Shown here: one piece after another, positions 1-8,069 of the stretch | Numbering within the stretch: position 1 is the first letter of the stretch | How the letters are laid out: each line of letters opens with the position of its first letter | From: an uncultured Flavobacteriaceae bacterium | GTDB taxonomy: Bacteria > Bacteroidota > Bacteroidia > Flavobacteriales > Flavobacteriaceae | Assembly (NCBI GenBank): GCA_947500575.1 | Contig: CANMSI010000002.1 | Coordinates: 868,001 to 932,000 of the forward strand | Direction of reading: 5' to 3' | DNA: 64,000 nt | Position numbers and translations under genes: made by a program | Notes under the pieces: model-generated | Seen by the model: the letters and a program-made list of their open reading frames with translations, nothing else | Told to the model about the DNA's origin: nothing | The model's database searches: none

Positions 1-2
1 TA

Positions 3-593
3 GAGCTTGTTGGAACAGCAGAAAATCCTGTTGAAGCTTTACAACGGATGCGAGAAGAAACCATAGATCTCCTATTCCTAGACATCCAAATGCCTGAAAT
101 AAAAGGTACCGATTTTGCTAAAATGGTTCCAACAACAACCAAAATAATCTTTACTACCGCCTATTCTGAATATGCATTAGAGGGTTTTGAATTAAATGCC
201 CTAGATTATTTGCTAAAACCCATTGCATTTGATCGATTTTTAAATGCGGTAAATAAGTTTCAGCTGCCAAGCGAAGGTCGTATACACCAAGATACCTTAA
301 CGGTAAAATCAGGCTACGATTTGCATAAATTAAGGCATAGTGATATACGATATATTGAAAGTGACGGAGAGTATGTCATATTTCATACCCTAGAGAAAAA
401 GGTAATGAGTTATCAATCGTTAAAATCCTTAGAAAAAAGCTTACCTAGTAGCATCTTCATGCGGGTGCACCGTTCCTATATTATAAATAAACAGTTGGTA
501 AATAGCCTTAAAGGGAGATCATTGTTATTGTCTAAAGATCAAATTCCGGTAAGCGATCGTTACTATGAGCAGGTAAAAAAAGAGTTATTCTGA
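3..593 (+). CDS. LytTR-family response regulator, 5'-truncated by the window edge
   Basis: This is a two-component response regulator with an N-terminal receiver and a C-terminal LytTR DNA-binding domain. The first ATG in this window is at 48, but the frame stays open to base 3 and the upstream codons continue the receiver fold, so the true start lies before the window. The phospho-acceptor is the Asp in LFLDIQMP and the conserved Lys is in YLLKPIAF. The LytTR domain covers roughly the last 100 residues, with the typical RYIESDGEYVIF and RVHRSYIIN segments. A LytS-type histidine kinase gene usually lies upstream of such regulators, but this cannot be seen here. The 3' end overlaps the convergent minus-strand gene by a few bases. 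The family assignment is secure; the target genes are unknown. Confidence 0.93.
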   Translation, partial: ELVGTAENPVEALQRMREETIDLLFLDIQMPEIKGTDFAKMVPTTTKIIFTTAYSEYALEGFELNALDYLLKPIAFDRFLNAVNKFQLPSEGRIHQDTLTVKSGYDLHKLRHSDIRYIESDGEYVIFHTLEKKVMSYQSLKSLEKSLPSSIFMRVHRSYIINKQLVNSLKGRSLLLSKDQIPVSDRYYEQVKKELF

Positions 594-941
594 TCCTTTA
601 TCTGCTGTAAATAATTTATAAATCAATTGCTTTTCTTCTATACTAAACTCCTTATTTTCAAACCAATCATGCGCCGCAATCTTCTGATTTTCAACCTGGG
701 CATCCCGAATCGCTTTAAGGGAAACCAAATGCCAATGTTTTCCCTTATCTCTAGAGACCGAATACCCAATATCGCTCATGATATAAGATATTTTAGGTTG
801 ATTAAATAAACGTACGCCATTTTTAAGAATCGCCAACGTCTTGGTAAGTTTCACTACTTCCGAAAAAGAATATCGGGCAAAATCAGCAAAGCCGTCTTGA
901 TGTACATTATATAATTTATCGCCTACCTTAAGTTTCTCCAT
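585..941 (-). CDS. Hypothetical protein, about 118 residues
   Basis: I do not recognise this protein. It is a small, soluble, mixed-charge protein with no signal peptide, opening MEKLKVGDKLYNVHQDGF and ending in an acidic/basic helix-rich tail. The frame could extend to an ATG at 998, but I chose 941 because a good Bacteroidota promoter (TTG, 18-nt spacer, TATTTTTG on the minus strand, 958-986) lies inside the longer version and would place transcription start about 10 bases before 941. The GDKLY...GFADFARY start resembles a small beta-strand domain, but I can assign no family. It converges on the LytTR regulator with a 9-bp overlap, so the two genes share an end. Confidence 0.6.
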   Translation of the reverse strand: MEKLKVGDKLYNVHQDGFADFARYSFSEVVKLTKTLAILKNGVRLFNQPKISYIMSDIGYSVSRDKGKHWHLVSLKAIRDAQVENQKIAAHDWFENKEFSIEEKQLIYKLFTADKGSE

Positions 942-957
942 AAACCGTAAAAAGTTG

Positions 958-986
958 CAAAAATAGAAGGAGTCTTTACATTTCAA
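958..986 (-). promoter_or_regulatory. Predicted promoter of the 585-941 gene
   Basis: On the minus strand there is a -33 TTG (complement of CAA at 984-986), an 18-nt spacer and a -7 TATTTTTG (complement of 958-965). This matches the TTG / TAnnTTTG consensus described for Flavobacterium and Bacteroides. It decides in favour of the ATG at 941. Confidence 0.5.
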
Positions 987-1149
987 ATAGACAGGCACTA
1001 CTACTTATTAACAAAGTTCATTTTAGCAAAGAAAATTCGTTTACTCAAGAATCCGTGGTCTTGACAAGAACATTGTATCCGTTGACTCATATCTTTTTTA
1101 AGGCAAGTTCCTAATTTCCATATTTGGTACATACGAGCCAAACGAGCAC

Positions 1150-1677
1150 TTGGCTAAACGATATAACCAAATAAAAGAAACCATGGATTTTCAGAAAGGC
1201 AACAAACAAAAACTAGAAGAATTGGAAAAGGGATTGGACAAGTACGTTCCCAAATTAAAAGAAATGGGCATTCCGTTAGATCCGGAAGGAATTATTGAGA
1301 CCGGAAGTAACTTATTTACCAATGGAGAAAAAATGACGATCACAAAACATTGGTGGGGCATTGATTTTAAAATGAACGATGCCTTAACCCAGGCCGTTGT
1401 GAAAGGAATTAAGGGTACTGGACCTATAGCAACAGTGATCGTTGCAGAACTGGCTGCAGCCGGAATTCTTACCGGAGGAGTCGCTACTATTATTGGAGCG
1501 GGCATCGCTGCAGTTATTGCTGTAAAAATCTTGCAATTGCGAAAAGCCAATAAGGGTAAAGGAGTGCATCTACCCATTTCATGGCCACAGTGGGCAACCT
1601 TGCTTGCGGGTGTTTCTATGGGGCCATCTGGGGTTTTAGGAGCAGGTGCAGCCTTTATTCATCCGGTTGGAAACTAA
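1150..1677 (+). CDS. Hypothetical glycine/alanine-rich hydrophobic protein
   Basis: I do not recognise this protein. The N-terminal half is charged and soluble-looking (about residues 1-75). It is followed by a Gly/Ala/Val/Ile-rich segment (about 80-125) with small-residue spacing typical of membrane-inserting helices, a short basic hinge, and a second Gly/Ala-rich stretch near the C-terminus (about 148-172). There is no signal peptide. The start drawn is a TTG at 1150; an in-frame ATG at 1183 is an alternative. A weak -7-like CATATTTG at 1119-1126 would give a leader of about 20 bases to the TTG, which is mild support for it. A membrane-active or membrane-anchored role is possible but is inference from composition only. 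Confidence 0.55.
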   Translation: MAKRYNQIKETMDFQKGNKQKLEELEKGLDKYVPKLKEMGIPLDPEGIIETGSNLFTNGEKMTITKHWWGIDFKMNDALTQAVVKGIKGTGPIATVIVAELAAAGILTGGVATIIGAGIAAVIAVKILQLRKANKGKGVHLPISWPQWATLLAGVSMGPSGVLGAGAAFIHPVGN

Positions 1678-1748
1678 ATCAAAATACTTTTAGATAAAGG
1701 AATACACCTAAAGAATTAATGTATTTTTACGGCGTATAAACCAACCTA

Positions 1749-2327
1749 ATGAACCTAGAAAAAGCATTAGAACAACGCAGTAATAATTGTTGCGAACTTT
1801 GTAGCAATACCAAAAATTTACAGCTATATAGGGTACCTCCTTCTAAAAAAGAAATATTGGAAGAGAGTTTAGTTGCCTGCAATACTTGTATTGCTCAAAT
1901 GAACGATCCAGAATTAATGGATGAAAATCATTGGCGTTGCTTAAATGATAGTATGTGGAGTGAACATAAAGTTGTACAAATTATGGTATGGCGTCTCTTG
2001 TTTCGATTAAGAGCTAAAGGATGGCCTCAAGATTTGTTAGACATGATGTATTTAGATGAGGACGATTTAGTCTGGGCGAAAGCTGCTGGTGACGGTGATG
2101 AACAAGAAGATAAAATAGTCCATAGAGATAGCAATGGTGTTATTATTGAAGCCGGGGATAGCGTAGTACTTATTAAAGATTTACCTGTAAAAGGTTCTAG
2201 CATGATTGCCAAACGTGGCACAGCGGTGCGCCGGGTATCTTTGGACCATGAAAACGCAGATTATATTGAAGGCAAGGTGGATGGTCAGCATATCGTAATC
2301 ATTACCAAATATGTAAAGAAAATATAG
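1749..2327 (+). CDS. PhnA-like zinc-ribbon protein (YjdM/PhnA family)
   Basis: This looks like a PhnA/YjdM-family protein. The N-terminus has a zinc-ribbon-like segment with Cys pairs (NNCCELC near residues 13-18 and VACNTC near 43-48). The C-terminus is a PhnA beta-barrel domain starting at about residue 120 (KIVHRDSNGVIIEAGDSV, then KGSSMIAKRGTAVR). The family was named for its position near phosphonate genes in E. coli, but it is not part of the C-P lyase pathway and its general function is unclear. The 192-residue length is normal for Bacteroidota versions, which carry a central helical insertion. It stands alone here and converges on the next minus-strand cluster with a 7-bp gap. Confidence 0.85.
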   Translation: MNLEKALEQRSNNCCELCSNTKNLQLYRVPPSKKEILEESLVACNTCIAQMNDPELMDENHWRCLNDSMWSEHKVVQIMVWRLLFRLRAKGWPQDLLDMMYLDEDDLVWAKAAGDGDEQEDKIVHRDSNGVIIEAGDSVVLIKDLPVKGSSMIAKRGTAVRRVSLDHENADYIEGKVDGQHIVIITKYVKKI

Positions 2328-2334
2328 GTTTCTC

Positions 2335-3027
2335 CTATTCCATTGCGGTTAACTCGTGGTACCCCATAAGTTTTCCTTTTTTATTATAAGACTCAGATTT
2401 TACTACTACTTTATCATCTAAATACCATTCTTTACCAGAGCCTTTAATTTTTAAAATTCCAAATTTAGATTCAAAATCAAAAGTTACCACCTGACAGTCA
2501 AAGGTGCCTGCAGTTGTGGTAACACTTTCCTGGGCCTGTACTTTTCGATTAAATACCCAAAAAGTCATGGTTACTAAGGTAAAGTCGTTTTTATTTACTT
2601 TAATTTGAATGTCCCCATCTTCTAATTGATCCCCCTCGCTCATCTGAACAGGAAAGGACAACACGGAACCCTCAATTTCTAAATCAACTTCAGGATCGTT
2701 ATGTTCGGAAAGCTTGCTCATATCAAAAAATCGAAGCATATCCATACTAAACAAACCATCCTTGCAGCTAGCGGTGTATTGAGATGTAAATTCTTCTGTA
2801 TCCTTCTTATCAAATACTGTTGCTTTAAAAGTTGCCTCATACCCCTCGTCTATTTCATCTACATTTAGGGTTTGGTGAACCGTTTTACTAAGTTTTTTTC
2901 CCTTTTTATCATAGTTGGTATAGGTTAAAGAGGCGCCCTCTTTTAAAAATAAGGCTGTATTGCATTCTTGTGCTTGTACTCCTATGATTGATAATAACAT
3001 TATTAAACAAAATACACCCTTCTTCAT
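2335..3027 (-). CDS. Exported protein, DUF3108/TapB-like
   Basis: This is a 230-residue exported protein with a clear signal peptide (MKKGVFCLIMLLSIIGVQAQ). The mature part is a beta-rich domain: LKEGASLTYTNYDKKGKKLS at the start, then alternating strands, a TTAGTFDCQVV motif near residue 170, and GSGKEWYLDDKVVVKSES near the end. That pattern resembles the DUF3108/TapB-like family of single-domain periplasmic or surface beta-proteins, whose function is unknown. It is the last gene of a probable three-gene minus-strand cluster (4346 to 2335), 50 bp after the preceding gene. The exported location is well supported; the family call is moderate. Confidence 0.7.
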   Translation of the reverse strand: MKKGVFCLIMLLSIIGVQAQECNTALFLKEGASLTYTNYDKKGKKLSKTVHQTLNVDEIDEGYEATFKATVFDKKDTEEFTSQYTASCKDGLFSMDMLRFFDMSKLSEHNDPEVDLEIEGSVLSFPVQMSEGDQLEDGDIQIKVNKNDFTLVTMTFWVFNRKVQAQESVTTTAGTFDCQVVTFDFESKFGILKIKGSGKEWYLDDKVVVKSESYNKKGKLMGYHELTAME

Positions 3028-3077
3028 AGTGTCTTAATTTTAGATATTCTTTGATTTACGTTATTATAGAAAGCAAT

Positions 3078-4025
3078 TTAATCTTCCTCACAGCGTAAAG
3101 CAATATTGCATTGCGCTAGTCTTTGTGCCCCAGTATTTGCCGGTACAGCAATATCATCAGAGGCATTGTATGTCACCTGCTCTGCGGTATCAGGAACATA
3201 AATTTCTACACGGGTTCTAGAGTATCCTTCAGGAAAATAACGAATGTAATAGCTGTCTGGATGCAAGGACCATCGCCCTCTTTTTATAGTGGTATTGGTT
3301 GGTGGGGCCATCCCAGCTAAAATGGCCAGTTTCTCATAGTCTTCATATGCACTAATACCTCCTTCGAACATTCCACGCATTTTATTTTCGATCTCCAAAA
3401 TTGTTTTAATGGCAGGCGGAGCTTTGGATATAGACTTTTGCATTACCTTCTCTGGAACAAATCCTAAAACCCCGTTATTTAGCTGTAGGAGCTGTTTTGG
3501 GGTTAATAATCTTGCTGAAACTATTCTTAAATCATTGGAAAGCTTTTTAAAGTTCGTTTTGGCTATAATTGCCCATAAGAGTAGCTGCACCTTTCGTTGC
3601 GGAATGTCTAAGTGCTTTTCATAATTTTTCAGAATAGCAATGACAATTTCTTCCTGTTTTCCTTGGGTTGCAGCATATAAATAACCATCTCCTTCACTAG
3701 GGCCATAGGTTCCCGCTTTTAAGCAAAAACTCATTCCATAAAAATCGTAAAACCCGGGGGTTAACACATAGTTAGCTAATGTATCTTTTGGTTGTTTACA
3801 TAGGGGGTCAAAGACAGCATCATTACCAAAGGTATCTTCCAAATCTACTGTAGTATTTGTATCTGCAAAACTGGTTGATATTGGATCTTTGCCTAGCTTT
3901 TTTAAACTTACTTTACCAAGCATATTCTTCGCCTTATCCTTTGCGCTGCCTAAAATACCCTGACTCTGAACCGTCCCTATCAAAAAAAATACTAAAACTG
4001 TGGTGCTATATACTTTTTTTCTCAT
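3078..4025 (-). CDS. Exported hypothetical protein
   Basis: I do not recognise this protein. It has 315 residues and a cleavable signal peptide (MRKKVYSTTVLVFFLIGTVQSQ). The mature N-terminus is basic (KDKAKNMLGKVSLKKLGKDP), the middle is helical (about residues 120-215), and the C-terminus is beta-rich, with a segment RGRWSLHPDSYYIRYFPEGY near residue 255 and Cys residues close to the end. It starts 9 bp after the upstream membrane-protein gene (4035-4346), so the two are probably cotranscribed. The third gene of the cluster is also exported, suggesting a small envelope-associated unit of unknown role. Confidence 0.65.
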   Translation of the reverse strand: MRKKVYSTTVLVFFLIGTVQSQGILGSAKDKAKNMLGKVSLKKLGKDPISTSFADTNTTVDLEDTFGNDAVFDPLCKQPKDTLANYVLTPGFYDFYGMSFCLKAGTYGPSEGDGYLYAATQGKQEEIVIAILKNYEKHLDIPQRKVQLLLWAIIAKTNFKKLSNDLRIVSARLLTPKQLLQLNNGVLGFVPEKVMQKSISKAPPAIKTILEIENKMRGMFEGGISAYEDYEKLAILAGMAPPTNTTIKRGRWSLHPDSYYIRYFPEGYSRTRVEIYVPDTAEQVTYNASDDIAVPANTGAQRLAQCNIALRCEED

Positions 4026-4034
4026 AAGGTCTAA

Positions 4035-4346
4035 TTAAACTAATTCTTTCACTAAAAGGGCAACTCCAAGGGCCGAAAAAATATTAGCCCAATACTCCAT
4101 TCGAATCCAAAACAAGCTATGCTTATTCTTTAAGATAATTTCTTCTCCAGTAGCCTTATCTACCATGGTTCTACCTTCCATATTGTTCCACTTTTTTCCC
4201 ATTAACCAGCTACCCAAAGCAGTAATAAAAAAAGCAATCGCAATACCAAAATTTTGATGCGCTTCTGGAAGAAGCTTCATTAAAATAACCACTGAAATTA
4301 GCAATACAACTATGGAGAGATAACCACGTCCAGACCAAACAAGCAT
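4035..4346 (-). CDS. Small inner-membrane protein
   Basis: I do not recognise this 103-residue protein. It has three likely membrane helices: residues about 10-27 (YLSIVVLLISVVILMKLL), 33-50 (FGIAIAFFITALGSWLMG) and 86-102. A hydrophilic loop of about 30 residues separates helices two and three. It is the first gene of the 4346-2335 minus-strand cluster and is followed after only 9 bp by an exported protein. The 179-bp gap upstream separates it from the LytTR regulator gene. Confidence 0.65.
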   Translation of the reverse strand: MLVWSGRGYLSIVVLLISVVILMKLLPEAHQNFGIAIAFFITALGSWLMGKKWNNMEGRTMVDKATGEEIILKNKHSLFWIRMEYWANIFSALGVALLVKELV

Positions 4347-4525
4347 TTTTTAAGTTTTAAGTTTAAATTTCATCTAATTGTGCTGCTATTTTGATATGTA
4401 CAATTTCTAAGAACACAAAATAAAACGGCAACCCAATCCTAAAACTAGGCTATAATTCTTTTTTAAAAAGATAGAATGAGAATTTCATGGTATCCCTCAA
4501 GAATACGCTTTATATGAAATAGAAT

Positions 4526-5284
4526 TTATGGAAGGGTATCTAAATAATGGAATAAAATCTTCTTTTTACTTTGGGAAATTGGTAATGAGACTGCTCCTGA
4601 AAGTGAAATGCTATCTGCCTTCTTATTTACGGATTGCACATGATCTAAATTAACTAAATAACTCTGGTGTACCCTCAAAAAATGAGACCCTTTTAACTTT
4701 TCCTCAAAGGATTTTAAAGTTTTAGATACTACAATTTTTTTTCCATCTGCTACGAAAAAAGTAGAGTAGTTATTATCAGATTGGATATATATGATATCTT
4801 TTATAGCTACTAAATGAATGGTCTCTAAGTTCTTAAGTACTAATTTTTTGTCTTCTGGAGCATCCTTCTTCATATTATCAAACAGGGCATGCATTTGCAA
4901 GTGGTAGTGCTCTCTATGAAGTTCTTTTAGTACTTTTTGAACCGCTATCACCAAATCATTAGGCGCGTATGGCTTTAACAAATAATCCAATGCGCTATAC
5001 TTAAAGGCATCTATTGCGTAGGTATCAAAAGAAGTAGCAAAAATAATCTTAAAAGAAATATCGTTCATCCCTTTTAATAGGGTAAAAGCATCTCCATCTG
5101 CTAGGTTTACATCTAGTAAAACAAAATCTGGATTTAAAAGAGAAAGTTGTTCCTGAGCTGTCTTAATATCGGCAATGGAAGCGGCAACGCGAATATGAGG
5201 AAAATTATTGCTAATGATATCCTTAGCCATTGCTGCAGCAGTCACATCATCTTCAATAATTACACATGAAACGGAATTATCCAT
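4526..5284 (-). CDS. LytTR-family response regulator
   Basis: This response regulator has a receiver domain at about residues 5-120 and a LytTR DNA-binding domain at about 150-250. Key residues visible are the acidic pocket EDD at 11-13, phospho-acceptor Asp58 (VLLDVNLADGD) and the conserved Lys in DYLLKPYAP. The LytTR part contains IYIQSDNNYSTFF and FLRVHQSYLVNL. It lies 13 bp downstream of the histidine kinase gene, so kinase and regulator form a cotranscribed pair. Because the pair is divergent from the polysaccharide phosphatase gene, the capsule locus is a plausible target; see the LytTR-like direct repeats at 42446 and 52468. The family is certain; the target is inference. Confidence 0.95.
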   Translation of the reverse strand: MDNSVSCVIIEDDVTAAAMAKDIISNNFPHIRVAASIADIKTAQEQLSLLNPDFVLLDVNLADGDAFTLLKGMNDISFKIIFATSFDTYAIDAFKYSALDYLLKPYAPNDLVIAVQKVLKELHREHYHLQMHALFDNMKKDAPEDKKLVLKNLETIHLVAIKDIIYIQSDNNYSTFFVADGKKIVVSKTLKSFEEKLKGSHFLRVHQSYLVNLDHVQSVNKKADSISLSGAVSLPISQSKKKILFHYLDTLP

Positions 5285-5297
5285 GCCCTAAATATAC

Positions 5298-7211
5298 CTA
5301 CATTTTTTTATACTGAAGTGGAAAAATAAGGTCTACCCTGGTGCCTTCTTCACTAGAATCTACAGTTACCTTGCAATGATACTTATGTACCTTTTCTAAA
5401 TTTGCAATTCTATCTTCTATAATGTTCATGCTCATTGACCTATGTAGCTGATTGGCATTGCTAGAGCTAGTATTAAAACCAGACCCATTATCTTCCACGC
5501 TTACTTTTACAGAGGTATTATCTGCCTTGTATTTTATTTTCAAAGAGCCATTTTGAATATTCTTAAACCCGTGTAGGATAGCGTTTTCAACAAAAGGTTG
5601 TGTAAACATCGGAGGAATTACTATTAGATGAATACTTTCTATTTTACTTATATCTATTTGATAATCAAACTCATAAGATACATTTAATTTTTGAAGATGC
5701 ACATACTCCTTAATAGCTTTCACGTCTTCTTCAACGCTAATAAAATCCTGATCTGAGCTCTCTAATATGGAACGCATTAGTTTGCTAAAACTACTTAAGT
5801 AACTGACAGATTCTTCTTTTTTATTCTCATAAATATAGCCTTGTATGCTATTTAGAGCGTGAAATAAAAAATGCGGGTTTAACTGTGTTTGCAATAAGCG
5901 TTGTTGCAATTGAGCACTTTTAAGGGATTGTTTGGCTTTCTGAATTCTAAACCAAAGAAAACCAATACATACTAAGAGTACTGAAAGTATCCCCAATATC
6001 CATAAGTAACTACGCTGCTCTCTTAACTTGCTGGTATTTAATTCATCTTTTGTATTTAAAAGATCAATTTGTTGCTGTTTCTTTTCAGATTCATATTGTT
6101 CAGTTAATTCGGCAACTTTGGCTTGTTGGGAATAGGTATGAATGGAATCTCTAATCTTGTTATATTCATTCGCAAAAAACAAGGCATCTTTATAATTACC
6201 CGTTTGTTCATGTGCCTGTCTTATGTTGTTTAATACCAACACTTTTAAGTCGGTATTGGTTGTTGGCATAATCTCTTCAAAGTACTCCAACGCTTTTTTC
6301 GGCTTTCCTTGTTGCAGATAGGCATACCCCAAATTGTTAATTAAAATATTGGTATTCTGCTGGAACTTTTCTTTATAAAAAATTCCTTTAAGCCCATATT
6401 CTATAGAAGTTTCAAATTCTTTTTTCTCTAAATAGAAGTTACAAAGGTTTGAATAAATTAAGCCAAAAAAGACAAGGCTATTGTTCTTTTTTGCCAAAAC
6501 TTCTGCCTCTAATGAAGTACTTATTGCCTTCGCTACATTCTTATTATTAAAGTATACCGCAGATAAATTAACAAGTAGTTGCATTTTTAAAGGCTCGTTG
6601 TTCCTTAGGTACCCTAGTGCCTTGTTAAAATAAAGAATGGCATTATCAGAATTTTGCAATCGCGAATTAATGACACCTATATTGGAATATACCTTTCCAA
6701 GGCCAATAGTGTCTTGCAAGCTTTCGAAAATTTGGGAGGCTTTTAAATAGTTATCAATTGCCTTCTCATATTGCTGTTTATGATTAAATACATTTCCTAA
6801 ATTATGATAGGTAGATGCCTTGTTTGATGGATCTAGCGTAGTTTGCTCCAAATTTAGCATCAGTAATTTCTCTGCAGTTACTAACTCTTGTCGTAAGATA
6901 TGAATCCCTGCTTTTTGCATTCGCAGCTTTTCTAATAACCTGTCATTATCCTTATTTGTTAGCAATTGTTCTGCTCGTTTGGAATAGTGCAATGCACTGT
7001 CCAAATTAGATTGGGAAAAACTGGTAGAAATTTGAAGCATGGTATGCACTCTTTGACCCAGCTCGGTTTGCTGTTTTAAAACTAACTTTAAAGAATCTAT
7101 TTCTTGTGCATGATTCATACTGGGTGAAAACATTACAGAACCTAGCAATAAAAAAAAAGCAAAATGCTTTATGAACGCCGGGGATTTTGAAGAAAACATC
7201 ATATAAGGCAA
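5298..7211 (-). CDS. TPR-containing LytS-type sensor histidine kinase
   Basis: This is a sensor kinase of 637 residues. It has an N-terminal signal/anchor segment (about 10-35), a tetratricopeptide-repeat sensor region (about 70-390, with repeats such as NLGNVFNHKQQYEKAIDNY), a coiled-coil stretch, one membrane helix (about 403-425, YLWILGILSVLLVCIGFLWF), and a His_kinase plus HATPase_c module. The phospho-acceptor is predicted to be His447 in NPHFLFHALNSIQGYI. The ATP-binding N-box is FVENAILHGFKN (about 535-545) and the G-box is VEDNGSGF (about 575). The TPR-membrane helix-LytS layout is common in Bacteroidota. The partner is the LytTR regulator 13 bp downstream. The signal sensed is unknown. 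Confidence 0.94.
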   Translation of the reverse strand: MPYMMFSSKSPAFIKHFAFFLLLGSVMFSPSMNHAQEIDSLKLVLKQQTELGQRVHTMLQISTSFSQSNLDSALHYSKRAEQLLTNKDNDRLLEKLRMQKAGIHILRQELVTAEKLLMLNLEQTTLDPSNKASTYHNLGNVFNHKQQYEKAIDNYLKASQIFESLQDTIGLGKVYSNIGVINSRLQNSDNAILYFNKALGYLRNNEPLKMQLLVNLSAVYFNNKNVAKAISTSLEAEVLAKKNNSLVFFGLIYSNLCNFYLEKKEFETSIEYGLKGIFYKEKFQQNTNILINNLGYAYLQQGKPKKALEYFEEIMPTTNTDLKVLVLNNIRQAHEQTGNYKDALFFANEYNKIRDSIHTYSQQAKVAELTEQYESEKKQQQIDLLNTKDELNTSKLREQRSYLWILGILSVLLVCIGFLWFRIQKAKQSLKSAQLQQRLLQTQLNPHFLFHALNSIQGYIYENKKEESVSYLSSFSKLMRSILESSDQDFISVEEDVKAIKEYVHLQKLNVSYEFDYQIDISKIESIHLIVIPPMFTQPFVENAILHGFKNIQNGSLKIKYKADNTSVKVSVEDNGSGFNTSSSNANQLHRSMSMNIIEDRIANLEKVHKYHCKVTVDSSEEGTRVDLIFPLQYKKM

Positions 7212-7245
7212 TGAGTCTGTTAATCTCGTTATTTTAAAGGTATAT

Positions 7246-7253
7246 CAAATTTA
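7246..7253 (-). promoter_or_regulatory. Predicted -7 element for the kinase/regulator operon
   Basis: The complement of CAAATTTA gives TAAATTTG on the minus strand, a full TAnnTTTG match about 35 bases upstream of the kinase ATG. I see no clear -33 TTG at the usual distance, so support is partial. The element sits in the 111-bp divergent region shared with the phosphatase promoter. Confidence 0.4.
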
Positions 7254-7271
7254 TCACTCTTTTTAAAGCAG

Positions 7272-7304
7272 TTGCCTTTTTTAAAGGTAGAAACTCTATT
7301 TTTG
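7272..7304 (+). promoter_or_regulatory. Predicted promoter of the PHP phosphatase gene
   Basis: A -33 TTG at 7272-7274, a 22-nt spacer and a -7 TATTTTTG at 7297-7304 match the Bacteroidota consensus. Transcription would start about 12 bases before the ATG at 7323. Confidence 0.55.
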
Positions 7305-7322
7305 CGATGAAATTTATAGTAC

Positions 7323-8063
7323 ATGTTTCAGATTTTTAGTAAAAAGAAGTTCCTCGTAGATTATTTAGAAAATTTTGTAGACATCCATAATCATATACTA
7401 CCAGGTATAGATGATGGTGCTAAAACAACCACTGAATCCATAGATCTGATTAAGGGATTCTCTGAGTTTGGGGTAACCAATTTTGTGGCAACGCCGCATA
7501 TAATGAATAATTACTATCCCAATACACCTGAAACTATTCATGCTGCATTTATTAAATTACAAGAAGCATTGCTCAAAGAAGGCCTTACCAGCACTTCGGT
7601 TAGAGCAGCCGCGGAACACATGATAGACGATAATTTTGAGCACATTCTTAACCAAGACGCCATTATGCCTCTTGAAAAGGAATACCTGCTTATAGAAATG
7701 TCCTATTTGCAACCTCCGTTGAACTTTAGTGAATCTGTTATTAAGACGGCCAATAAAGGTTTTTACCCGGTATTAGCGCATCCAGAACGCTATGGTTTTC
7801 TTCATTCTAAAATGCACAAATACGGTGATTATAAGGATCATGGTATCTTATTTCAACTGAACATCCTTTCCCTAGGAAACTATTATGGAAAAAGTATTTC
7901 TAAAGTTGCTATGAAACTACTAGATGAAGGGTTTATTGACTTCTTAGGATCTGATGTACATAACCAAAGGCAATTAAAGGCTTTAAAAGAGCTCACGGTT
8001 TCCGAAAAAACCGTTAAAGCTCTTTTGCCAATTATTAATGATACGATCGCTACGTTCTATTAA
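7323..8063 (+). CDS. PHP-type tyrosine-protein phosphatase (CpsB/CapC family)
   Basis: This is a 246-residue metal-dependent tyrosine-protein phosphatase of the polymerase-and-histidinol-phosphatase (PHP) fold, as in the CpsB/YwqE family. It normally dephosphorylates the C-terminal tyrosines of the polysaccharide co-polymerase kinase. Metal-ligand motifs are visible: DIHNHILPGIDDGA (His22, His24), FVATPHIM, LAHPERYGF and GSDVHN. There is no signal peptide; it is cytosolic. The likely substrate is the Wzc-like kinase at 28211-30592, which lies about 20 kb away on the other strand, separated from it by the two giant genes. The gene ends 6 bp from the convergent end of the first giant gene. Confidence 0.92.
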   Translation: MFQIFSKKKFLVDYLENFVDIHNHILPGIDDGAKTTTESIDLIKGFSEFGVTNFVATPHIMNNYYPNTPETIHAAFIKLQEALLKEGLTSTSVRAAAEHMIDDNFEHILNQDAIMPLEKEYLLIEMSYLQPPLNFSESVIKTANKGFYPVLAHPERYGFLHSKMHKYGDYKDHGILFQLNILSLGNYYGKSISKVAMKLLDEGFIDFLGSDVHNQRQLKALKELTVSEKTVKALLPIINDTIATFY

Positions 8064-8069
8064 TTGAAC

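Noticed and set aside
942-998. Longer N-terminus (start at 998) for the 585-941 gene
   Set aside because: A well-formed promoter lies at 958-986, so the ATG at 998 would be upstream of the transcript start.
1191-1577. Antisense frame of 128 codons over the Gly/Ala-rich gene
   Set aside because: It has no start context or recognisable features, and the sense frame has better codon use and a plausible promoter.
4482-4520. ATTTCAT/ATGAAAT inverted repeat after the LytTR regulator gene
   Set aside because: The arms are only 7 bp with a 25-nt loop and there is no T-run; it may be chance in AT-rich sequence.
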